Below the pieces are notes generated by a model. It saw only the letters and a program-made list of their open reading frames with translations. It ran no database searches and was not told the DNA's origin. The position numbers were made by a program, and so were the translations under genes. Shown piece after piece: positions 37,509-45,900 of a stretch of DNA of 64,000 nt. Within the stretch, counting starts at the first letter, position 1; every line of letters begins with the position of its first letter. The DNA is from Planctomycetota bacterium (GTDB lineage: Bacteria > Planctomycetota > J058 > JAJDCQ01), in contig JAJDCQ010000246.1 in assembly GCA_029260755.1 (NCBI GenBank), forward strand, positions 37,204 to 101,203. Reading direction: 5' to 3'.

Positions 37509-37838
37509 ATGTCCGCCAACGAGATGCGGCCGGTGCTCCTGGCCCGAGGGGTGAAGGTCGCCAGGGGAAGTGGCGGAGGTCGCGGGCTCGACTCCATTCA
37601 ACTGACCGCCGAGCTCGGGTTCCGGAGCGCGACCGGCGAGCCGTCGTCGGCGCCCCTCGGCGTCGACGAGGCGACGGCCGTCGCGATCGCCCGCCTGCTC
37701 CCGCCGGATCGGCGCGTCATCGAAAGCGACTTCGAGCGTTCTGCGCGGCGCGCCGCTCCCATCGCCGTCGGCGCGCCGGCCGGATCCCGAGCGCGAGGCG
37801 GCGGCGCCCATTTCCCGGGCGAGGTCCGTTCCTTATGA
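37509..37838 (+). CDS. small hypothetical protein
   Basis: 109 residues from ATG 37509. The middle of the frame has the strong GC bias at third codon positions typical of genes here (around LTAELGFRSATGEPSSAPLG and DEATAVAIARLLPP), which is the main reason to call it. No domain or membrane segment is recognised. It ends 7 bases before the next gene. The frame could be extended to TTG 37452, but that part looks non-coding. Confidence 0.4.
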   Translation: MSANEMRPVLLARGVKVARGSGGGRGLDSIQLTAELGFRSATGEPSSAPLGVDEATAVAIARLLPPDRRVIESDFERSARRAAPIAVGAPAGSRARGGGAHFPGEVRSL

Positions 37839-37845
37839 TGGCGCC

Positions 37846-38955
37846 ATGGCCGAGACCGGCTCGCCGCTCCTCCATCGCTTCGTCGGCCCCCACGGGGTGC
37901 TCTGGGCCGTCGTCCTCGCCGGCTTCGCCCTGTGGTGGAGCGCGGCCGAAGCGTGGACGACGGTGCGCGACGCATCGCCGTCGCTGGTCGACCCGGCGTT
38001 CGTCCTCCAGGATCAGGTTCCCCGCCGGCGCTGGGTGCAGGTGCGCGGGATCTCCCTCTCGCTCGAGCCGGCCCTGTTCGGCCAGCAGGGCGGACCGGAC
38101 ACGCCGACGCGCGTCCTCGTCGACCCGCGGGACTCCTCGGCGACCTTCTGGCGCGAGCTCGCCCGCCTCGTCGAGGGGTTCTCGCCGGGCGACGTCGACC
38201 GCGGCGTCGACGGTCCCGCAGGCGAGCGACGGCAGAGGATCCAGGACGAGCTCCAGGATCGCCTCGCCCGGATCCAGAGCGCCGTCGCCGGCGGGGCCGC
38301 GGAGCGCCGCGGCGTGATCCCGCAGGCCGGCCTCCTCGTCGATGACCCCTGGCGCCCGACGGGCGGCGCCGACGCGACCGCCGACGGCAGCGGAGCGCCG
38401 ATCGCCGGCGGAACGACCGGCGCGGCGGCCGGAGCGAGCAACCCGGGAGGCGAAGGGCAACCGTCGACCGACGGCGACGCGGGCGTCGGCCCCGATGACG
38501 GCGGCCAGCCCGACGGCGGCGACCCCGAGGACGACGGCCTCAGCGAGCTCGAGCGCCAGATGCTCGCGTATCGCCAGTCGCTCCGCCGCTTCGTCCAGGC
38601 GGCCCGCCAGGGAATCAGCACCGACGTCGAGGTGACCGGCCGGCTCGCCCGAATCGAGGAGAGCGCGACGCCGGAGCGGGCGAGGGCGCTCGGGATCGCC
38701 ACCGGAGAGCTGATGCTGCGAGCGGACGCTCGGCCGCGACGGTTCTCTCTCTACGTGGCCGCCGGCGCGATCGGCGTCCTGAGCCTGCTCGCGGCGGCGG
38801 CGCTGCTCCCCGGCGGACCGGCCGCGGCGGGGACCGCTCCGAAGACCACGACGGATGCCGCGCCCGCGCCGGCGCCCGCTCCCGCCGCCGAGGCGGAGGG
38901 CGACGGCGGCGGCGGGGTCGGCGCGCCGTCCGAGGAGACAGCCCGTGGGTCGTAA
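37846..38955 (+). CDS. two-helix membrane protein of unknown function
   Basis: 369 residues. One membrane helix lies near the N-terminus (~18-36, GVLWAVVLAGFALWWSAAE) and a second at ~303-325 (LYVAAGAIGVLSLLAAAALL), with a ~260-residue loop between them, probably extracytoplasmic. The loop contains a Gly/Asp/Ala-rich low-complexity stretch. The C-terminal tail is Pro/Ala-rich. No family is recognised. Its 3' end overlaps the nuclease gene by 11 bases, suggesting joint translation. Confidence 0.7.
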   Translation: MAETGSPLLHRFVGPHGVLWAVVLAGFALWWSAAEAWTTVRDASPSLVDPAFVLQDQVPRRRWVQVRGISLSLEPALFGQQGGPDTPTRVLVDPRDSSATFWRELARLVEGFSPGDVDRGVDGPAGERRQRIQDELQDRLARIQSAVAGGAAERRGVIPQAGLLVDDPWRPTGGADATADGSGAPIAGGTTGAAAGASNPGGEGQPSTDGDAGVGPDDGGQPDGGDPEDDGLSELERQMLAYRQSLRRFVQAARQGISTDVEVTGRLARIEESATPERARALGIATGELMLRADARPRRFSLYVAAGAIGVLSLLAAAALLPGGPAAAGTAPKTTTDAAPAPAPAPAAEAEGDGGGGVGAPSEETARGS

Positions 38956-40048
38956 CGCCGGCAAGAGCGAGCGCGCCCAGCGCGCCCGGAAGAGTGAACG
39001 CCTCAAGCAGGCGAAGAAGGAGCGGCGCACCCGGCGACAGGAGAAGAGCGGCGGCAGCCGCGGCGCGAAGCGCGACGCTCGCCCGCGGTCCGAGAGCGAC
39101 GACGCCGACGCCGCGCCCCCGAAGACGAGGGCGAAGACGAAGAAGAACGCGAACACCAGGACAGGGAAGAACCGAGGCGTCGCCACGCGCGACGCGCGTG
39201 GCCGCCCGCCCGGGCGGGAGGGCGGCGGCGGACCGCCGACCACGACGATCGCGGCCATCATCGGAATCGTCGTCCTCCTCGGCCTCGCCGGGCTGGCGGT
39301 CGCCGTCGGGAGCGGCGAGCAGACCAAGCCCGCCGGCGAGCCCATCGTCATCGCGAGCCGCGGGACGACGCCCGACCCGATTCCGACCGTGGAGCCGCGC
39401 CCCGAGCCGGAGCCGGAGCTCGACGTCGAGCCGGAGCCCGAGCCCGACGTCGTCGAGCCGGAGCGGCCCGAGCCGGCGAACGGAGGCGGCCCCGACCCGT
39501 CGGCCAACACGGTCGTCGTCCGCGTCGCGAGCATCACCGACGGCGACACCTTCAAGACGACCGACGGACGGAAGATCCGGATGATCGGGATGAACACGCC
39601 CGAGCGGGGCCGCCCCCTCTACGGGGAGGCGGGCGAGCTCCTCGGGTCGATCATCGGCGAGCAGGAGGTGACCCTCGAGTTCGACATCGAGGAGACCGAC
39701 CGCTACAAGCGCAGCCTCTGCTACGTCTGGAAGGGAAGCGAGCTCGTCAACGAGACGATCGTCCGCAAGGGGATGGCGTTCATCTACGTCTGGGAACCGA
39801 ACACGAAGCACCAGGAGCGCCTCCTCGCCGCCCAGAAGCTGGCGCGCGCCGACGGCCTCGGGCTCTGGGCGCTCCCGCCGCGGACCCCTGAGGAGGTCTA
39901 CATCGGGGCCAAGGGCGGCCACCACTTCCACCGCCCCGACTGCGCCGATGCGAAGAAGATCAGCAAGAGCCGCGTGATCCGATTCCGGAGCCGCGACGAG
40001 GCGCTCGATCAGGGGTTCAACCCCGATGATCGGAAGTGCGAGCCGTAG
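38945..40048 (+). CDS. membrane-anchored staphylococcal-type nuclease (SNase/TNase fold)
   Basis: 367 residues from GTG 38945. A ~95-residue basic N-terminus (many KSER, KKERRTRRQ blocks) precedes a membrane helix (~99-122) and a Pro/Glu-rich linker. The SNase domain (~190-310) shows DGDTFKTTDG, RMIGMNTPE and DRYKRSLCYVW. Compared with S. aureus nuclease, Arg35, Thr41, Glu43 and Arg87 equivalents are present (R212, T218, E220, R256), but the calcium-binding Asp40 position is Asn217. The C-terminus (FHRPDCADAKKISKSRVI, PDDRKCEP) resembles the small Cys/His metal-binding tail seen on some bacterial SNases. It probably degrades nucleic acid outside the cytoplasm; activity with the Asn is uncertain. 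Confidence 0.82.
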   Translation: MGRNAGKSERAQRARKSERLKQAKKERRTRRQEKSGGSRGAKRDARPRSESDDADAAPPKTRAKTKKNANTRTGKNRGVATRDARGRPPGREGGGGPPTTTIAAIIGIVVLLGLAGLAVAVGSGEQTKPAGEPIVIASRGTTPDPIPTVEPRPEPEPELDVEPEPEPDVVEPERPEPANGGGPDPSANTVVVRVASITDGDTFKTTDGRKIRMIGMNTPERGRPLYGEAGELLGSIIGEQEVTLEFDIEETDRYKRSLCYVWKGSELVNETIVRKGMAFIYVWEPNTKHQERLLAAQKLARADGLGLWALPPRTPEEVYIGAKGGHHFHRPDCADAKKISKSRVIRFRSRDEALDQGFNPDDRKCEP

Positions 40049-40083
40049 CAGTAGCAGCAGCGATGAGTGAGCTCCCGCCGAGG

Positions 40084-40512
40084 GAGACCGAACCGCGGAT
40101 TGCGCGGACTTGCGCGGATTGGTTCGGGCGTCGCGAAGCCGCTGCCGACGCGTCCCTCGAACAGCCCGCGCAAGGGCAATGAACCGGACCCTGGCAACTC
40201 GCACTCCGCGCAATCCGCGTAATCCGCGGTTCCAACTGGCTCAACGCCGACAGAGACCGAACCGCGGATTGCGCGGACTGCGCGGATTGGTTCGGACGTC
40301 GCGAAGCCGCTGCCGACGCGTCCCTCGAACAGCCCCCGCAAAGGCGAGTGAACCGGACCCTGGCAACTCGCATTCCGCGTAATCCGCGTAATCCGCGGTT
40401 CCCACTGGTTCAACGCCACAAGAGACCGAACCGCGGATTTCGCGGACTACGCGGATTGGTTCAGACGTCACGAAGCCGCTGCCACTGCGTCCTGTTCCTC
40501 GAACGAGACTCC
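40084..40512. repeat. 2.5 tandem copies of a 169-bp intergenic repeat with inverted arms
   Basis: Copies begin at 40084, 40253 and 40422 (period 169 bases each); the third is cut off near 40512. Each unit starts GAGACCGAACCGCGGATT, has one arm of CGCGGATT-type motifs, about 95 bases of spacer, and a second arm of the complementary AATCCGCG motifs, so a unit can fold into a long hairpin. It fills the 476-base gap between the nuclease gene and the convergent His-rich protein gene and contains no gene. A related copy lies at 51537-51640. Confidence 0.85.
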
Positions 40513-40524
40513 CGAGCCCGGCCC

Positions 40525-41010
40525 TCAGTGGCTGTGCCCGGGGTCCTCACCCTCACCGTGGGAGTGGTCCGCCCCCTCGCCGTGGTCGTGGTCGTCCTCG
40601 TCGCCGAACATGAACGGAATCCCGAACGGGAAGAACGGGAGCGACAGCAGCGTCCCGCCGAACCCGCTCATGAAGAGGGTCGGCCAGAGCCCGCCCCAGA
40701 ACTTGTCGCGGCGCCAGTCGTAGTACTCGTCCCGGTCGCGGAAGCTCTTCGGCTCGGGGTAGAGGAGCTCGTTCAGGGGGAGCGAGAAGAGCAGGAACGG
40801 TCCGCTCACCACGCCGAAGATCGCCCAGCCGACGACGAACGGGATGAACGTCACCGGCGTGCTGCCGAAGACCTCCCCCGACCAGTCGTGGTAGTCCTGC
40901 GACCCGCGCGAGAACGACTGGCAGCCGGTCTCGATCGAGACGATCGGGACGACGATCAACGCCATCGCCAGAACGAGCGCGATCGCGCGTCGCGAGCGGG
41001 GTCTCTTCAC
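40525..41010 (-). CDS. small membrane protein with His-rich C-terminal tail
   Basis: 161 residues from GTG 41010 (ACGGAAG upstream). A signal peptide or first helix (AIALVLAMALIVVPIVSIE, with TGC after it that could be a weak lipobox) is followed by two or three hydrophobic stretches (FIPFVVGWAIFGVVSGPFLL; SLPFFPFGIPFMFG). The end is a His/Asp/Glu-rich run (DDHDHGEGADHSHGEG) typical of metal-binding tails. No family is recognised. Its start lies 19 bases after the FHA-kinase gene on the same strand, so the two are likely co-transcribed. Confidence 0.65.
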   Translation of the reverse strand: MKRPRSRRAIALVLAMALIVVPIVSIETGCQSFSRGSQDYHDWSGEVFGSTPVTFIPFVVGWAIFGVVSGPFLLFSLPLNELLYPEPKSFRDRDEYYDWRRDKFWGGLWPTLFMSGFGGTLLSLPFFPFGIPFMFGDEDDHDHGEGADHSHGEGEDPGHSH

Positions 41011-41029
41011 GTGTCTTCCGTCCGGGTGG

Positions 41030-42592
41030 TCAGCGGTCCCGGTCGCCCTCGTCGGGCTTGCGGTCGGGCCGGATGAGCGACGCATAGCCGGGAGCCGAGA
41101 TCGGCCCGGCCGCGCCTCCGGGTCGCGCCGGCGGCGCGACGGTCGGCGGCGACGACGCGGGCGCCGACGCGGCCTCCGCCTCGTCCTCGAGGTGATCGCG
41201 GAGCTCGAGGAGCGCGGCGCGCATCGCCGCGGCGTCGTCGAACCGGGCGTCGGGGTCCTTCGCCATCGCCCGGCGGACGATCGCGCCGAGCTCCTCGGGG
41301 ACGTGGGGAGCCACCTCCTCGAGCGGCTGCGGCTCCTCCTCGAGGATCTTGATGAGGAACTCGCTGTGGGTGTTCGCGAGGATCGGGTACTCACCCGAGA
41401 GGCACTTGTAGAGCGTCGCGCCGAGCGAGTAGAGGTCGCTCCGCGCGTCGGCCCGCTTCGCGTCGGTCACCTGCTCGGGCGGCATGAAGTGGACCGTCCC
41501 GAGCGGCCGGCCGGCCTCGGTGACGAACGTCATGCTCGCCCGGCGGTTGTGCTTGGCGAGGCCGAAGTCGACGAGCCGCGCCTGGCCGTCCTCGCTCAGG
41601 AGGATGTTCGCCGGCTTGATGTCGCGGTGGATGACGCCGCGGCCGTGGGCGTACTCGAGCGCCTCGAGCACCTGCGCCGAGATGTCGACGGCCTCGGCGG
41701 CGCTCGCCGGCCGGCGCGCGTAGACCACCTCGAGGCCGCGCCCGGCCACGTAGTCCATCGCGATGTAGAAGTACTCGTCGTGGAACGACCAGCGATGGAC
41801 CTTGACGATGTTGGGATGGTCGAGCTCCAGCCCGATCCGCGCCTCCCGGAGGAAGCGCCGGCGACGCACCTCGAGGCTGCGTCCGGGCGGGACGACCAGG
41901 ATCTTGATCGCGAGCTCCTGGCCGCCGTCGCGATGCTCCGCCCGATAGACGGCGCCCATGCCTCCGGCGCCGAGGCACTCGCAGACGCGGAAGTCCTTCC
42001 CGAGGCCGTCCTCGACGATCCGCGGGCCGACGCAGTTCGGGCAGTAGAACGTGCCGTCGATGACGCGCCCGTTCCCCGAGAGCGCCATCGCGTCCTCCAT
42101 CGAGAGGCCGCATCGTCCGCAGTTGAGGCCGCGGAGCTTGACGGTGTCGCCGACCTCTTCGCCGATCGCGTCGAGCGGCACGCTCGCGCCGGCGGCCGGC
42201 GCCGCGCCCGAGCCGGAGCCGGCGCGCGAGGTCGTGGACGAGGTCGCCTCCGCGCCGCCGCCCGAGCGCGCCGTCACCTCGATCCGAAGCGATCCGATCC
42301 GGACGACGTCGCTCTCCTTGAGGAACGAGGACTGGATCCGGCGGCCGTTGACGTAGGTGCCGTTGCGGCTGCCGAGATCGGTGACGCGCGGCTCGGCGCC
42401 GGTGAGGTCGAAGACGCAGTGGCACCGGCTGAGGAGCTTGTCGTCGAACGTCAGCTCGACGGTCGGGGAACGCCCGACGGTCAGGCTCTTACCCGTCTCG
42501 AGCGGTACAGCCTGCTCGGGGGCGCCTTTCTGGACGCGGATGCTGAGGGAGTAGTCCGTCACGGGAGGCGGCGCGTCGCTCACCCCACTCAT
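41030..42592 (-). CDS. FHA-zinc ribbon-Ser/Thr protein kinase
   Basis: 520 residues with no membrane helix. The N-terminal FHA phosphopeptide-binding domain (~25-105) has SLTVGRSPTVELTF, LLSRCHCVF and LGSRNGTYVNGRRI. A zinc ribbon follows (CGRCGLSM, then YCPNC). The kinase (~200-465) has GAGGMGAV, LAIKILVV, HRDIKPAN, LVDFGLAKH and FMPPEQV. The C-terminus is Ala/Pro-rich. A cytoplasmic kinase carrying its own FHA domain could bind phosphorylated partners, perhaps the receptor kinases encoded nearby; that link is inference. Confidence 0.9.
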   Translation of the reverse strand: MSGVSDAPPPVTDYSLSIRVQKGAPEQAVPLETGKSLTVGRSPTVELTFDDKLLSRCHCVFDLTGAEPRVTDLGSRNGTYVNGRRIQSSFLKESDVVRIGSLRIEVTARSGGGAEATSSTTSRAGSGSGAAPAAGASVPLDAIGEEVGDTVKLRGLNCGRCGLSMEDAMALSGNGRVIDGTFYCPNCVGPRIVEDGLGKDFRVCECLGAGGMGAVYRAEHRDGGQELAIKILVVPPGRSLEVRRRRFLREARIGLELDHPNIVKVHRWSFHDEYFYIAMDYVAGRGLEVVYARRPASAAEAVDISAQVLEALEYAHGRGVIHRDIKPANILLSEDGQARLVDFGLAKHNRRASMTFVTEAGRPLGTVHFMPPEQVTDAKRADARSDLYSLGATLYKCLSGEYPILANTHSEFLIKILEEEPQPLEEVAPHVPEELGAIVRRAMAKDPDARFDDAAAMRAALLELRDHLEDEAEAASAPASSPPTVAPPARPGGAAGPISAPGYASLIRPDRKPDEGDRDR

Positions 42593-42932
42593 GCTCCCTT
42601 CCTCGACCGCCGCCTTCGACGACGGTCACCCCGTGAGGGGACGGCGCAGAGCGCCCTCCCGCGGCGTTGACCAGAACCCGGGCATTCTAGCAGATGGGCG
42701 AGCCCCGGAAAAAGGAGCGGGGCGCGGGCCCGGAAACCGCCCGCCCGCCTGGGCTCGCGCCCGTCCAATCCTCCGCCCGGGGAGACGATCGGGAATGACG
42801 GCCGGCCCTCGCGTGTGCGATGAAGGGATCGTCGCGCCGCGTCGACCACGGCGTCCCTCGCATCGTCGGAAACCGCACCATTCAACACCTCATTCGGTGC
42901 CCGTCCACTCGGGCCACCGCTGGAGAGCTCCC
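42593..42932. other. 340-base divergent intergenic region
   Basis: Separates the FHA-kinase gene (minus) from the giant alpha-2-macroglobulin-like gene (plus) and should hold both promoters. The open frame continues upstream of ATG 42933 but has no coding character. I see no clear promoter boxes, repeats or RNA structures in it. Confidence 0.5.
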
Positions 42933-45900
42933 ATGCTTCCGCTCGCCCGCGCCCAAGCCATCGTCGCGACCCTCGGGCTCGCCCTGCTCCTGACCGCGAG
43001 CGCCGCTCCGCTCCGGGCAGACGACGACGACCCGCTCGCCCCCGCCCGGGAGGCGCTCGTCGACGGCGACTGGGCGCGCGCCGCCGCGCTGTGCCGCGAG
43101 GCGGCCGACGCCGGCCGCGGGCCGCGCGACCAGGCGCTGCTGCTCCTCGCGACGGCGCTGCGCGCCGACGGGAAGCTCGCCGCGGCCGACGAGGCGCTCG
43201 AGGCGATCGAGGCGATCACCCCGCCGTCGTCGCTGCGGCGCAAGGCGCTCTTCCTCCGAGCCGACGACGCGGCCCGGCGCGGCGACTTCCGGACGGCCAT
43301 CGACCTGATGGCCCGCGGAGCGAGCGAGCTGTCCGAGCCCGGCCGGCGGGACGCGGTGGCCGGGCGGCTCGTCGACCTGGCCGATCGGCTCCGCCTGCCC
43401 GATGATGAGAGTACCCCTGCCGATCATCACGGCGCCCGCGAGCTCTACCTCGCGGCCGTCGACGTCGGCCTCGCCCCCGAGCGAGCCGTCCGGGCGCGCC
43501 TCCTCGCGGCCCGCTGCGACATCGACTCGGGCAACCCGGGTCGGGCCGCCCAGATCCTCCGCGACCTCCTCGCCCCGCGACCGACGCCGCGCGGCGACGC
43601 GGCGCCCAAGCTCGAGGGCGCGCAGCGCCGCGAGGCGCTCCTCCTTCGCGGCTGTGCCGAGCTCGGCGCCGGGCGCCCCGACGCGGCCCGCGCCGCGCTC
43701 GAGGACCTCATCGCCGAGGCGCCCGCCGACGACCCGCTCGCGCCGGAGGCGGCGTACCGGCTCGGGCGCACCTTCGGCCTGCCCGGCGGCACCTCCGAGG
43801 AGGCGCTCGAGCGGGGCGTCGCCGCGTGGGCCAAGCTCCGCGAGCGCTTCCCCGACCACCGCCTCGCCGACGCGGCGGCGGTCGACACCGGCCGGTCGCT
43901 CCTCGCCGCGGCGCGCTTCGACGAGGCGATCGCCGCGCTCGAGCGCTTCCTCGCGACGCCGGCGCGCGGCCCGGGCGCCGACGATGATCGTGACGGCGAC
44001 GGACAGCCGTCGAGCCCCACGCCGCCGCCGCTCCCGTTCGGCCCCGACGGCCGGGCCGGCGACGAGCGCCCGCAGGCGCGCCGCCTCCTCGGCGACGCCC
44101 TCCACCGGCTCCGCCGCCACGACGAGGCGATCGCGGTGCTCGAGCGGTTCCTCCGCGAGCACCCGACCCACCGCGACTGGAACGCGGTCCGTCGCCGGAT
44201 CACCGACCTCGAGCACGTCCGCGGCCTCGCCGCGCACGAGGAGAAGCGCTACGCCGATGCCCGCGCCGCGTTCGAGCGGTTCGCCGAGCGTCACCCCCTC
44301 GACGGACGCATCCCGCAGACGCTGCTCCTCGTCGGCGAGGGGCTCGTCGAGGAGAAGCGCTACGACGACGCCGTCTCCGCCTGGGCGCGGCTCGCCTCGA
44401 AGTATCCGACCCACGGCCACGCGGTCGACGCGGTCCGCCGCTCCGCCGAGGTGCTCGAGGAGGAGCTCGACGCCCCCGACCGGGCGATCGCCGTCCTCCG
44501 CCGCGCCGTCGAGCAGAACGGCGCCGCCGCCGGCTTCGCTCGCGGTCGCCTCGCCTCGCTGACCGAGCGCGCCCTCGGCATCACGACCGACGGGATCACC
44601 CGGGGCGGCGACGTGCCGGTCGTGGCCGTCCGCGCCCGGAACGTCGACGCCCTCGACCTCCGGATCTGGCGCCTCGACATCGAGGCCTACTTCCGGAAGG
44701 TGCACGCGGTCTCGGCCGTCGACGGGCTGGACGTCGACCTCGTCGCGCCCGACGTCAGCCGCGAGGTGAAGCTCGACGCCGGCGACGCCGCGGACGCGGA
44801 GCACGCGCTGATCGAGACGAAGGTTGCGCTGCCCGAGGCGAAGGAGCCCGGCGCGTGGGTCGTCGTCGCCGGCGACGACCACGTCGAGGCGGTCACCCTC
44901 GTCCTGGTGAGCGACCTCGAGGTGATCGCCCGGGCCGGCCCCGCCGGCGAGGCGTTCATCTACGTCCACGACGCCCGGCGCGGCGCGCCGGCAGCCGAGG
45001 TCGCCGTCCTCGTCAGCGACGGCACGCGCGTCGTCCTCGAGGGCAAGACCGACGCCGACGGCGTCTTCCGCGCCCTCCTCCCCGAGGACCTCGCCGGCGG
45101 CGCGCGCCTCCGCGCCCTCGCTCTCGGCGGGGAGACGCGCGGCGCGGCCAGCGCCACGCTGCCGCCGCTCCACGTCGCCCGCGCCGCCGAGAGCGTGCCG
45201 CGGGCGTTCCTCTTCACCGATCGCCCGACCTATCGGGCGGGCGACGAGGTGGCGATCGCGGGGATCATCCGCGAGCCGCTCTCGACCGCCGACGACGACG
45301 CGGGCGACGCAAAGCTGCCCGCGAACGGCGGCCTCGGCTTCGAGGCCGGCGCGCGCTACGAGCTGGTCGTCGTCGCGCCCGGCGGCGAGGTCGTCACCGA
45401 GACGACCGTCGCGCTCGACGGGTTCGGCGCGCTCGCCCGGCGGGTCCGCCTCCCGGCCACCGCTCCGGCGGGCGACTGGGCGATCCGCATCTCGCGCCAG
45501 GACGGCCCGAGCTACGCCACGGGCTTCCGCGTCGCCGCGCCCGCCGTCGGGCGCCCGCGGATCGCGATCTCTATGCCGCGCGGCGCCTGGTTCCGCGGCG
45601 AGGAGGTCAACGGGACCGCGCGTCTGATCGCGAGCTACGGCGAGCCGCTCCGCGGCCGCCGGGTCCTCGTCCGCCTCGGGTCGCGCGGCGACCCGGCCGA
45701 GCTCGTCACCGACGCGCGCGGCGAGGTCTCCTTCCGCTTCGCGACGCGCGAGCAGAACGAGACCGCCGTCGTCGCCCTCACCGCCGAGGTGCCCGAGGAG
45801 GGGATCGCCGGCCGCGCGAACGTCTACCTCGCCACCCGCGGGTTCGAGCTCGAGCTGGAGACGCCGCGCGGCGTCTTCCTCGGCGGCGAGCCGGTCGAGG

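Noticed and set aside
40084..40512. CRISPR array
   Set aside because: Units are 169 bases with no unique spacers and have inverted arms; no cas genes are in the window.
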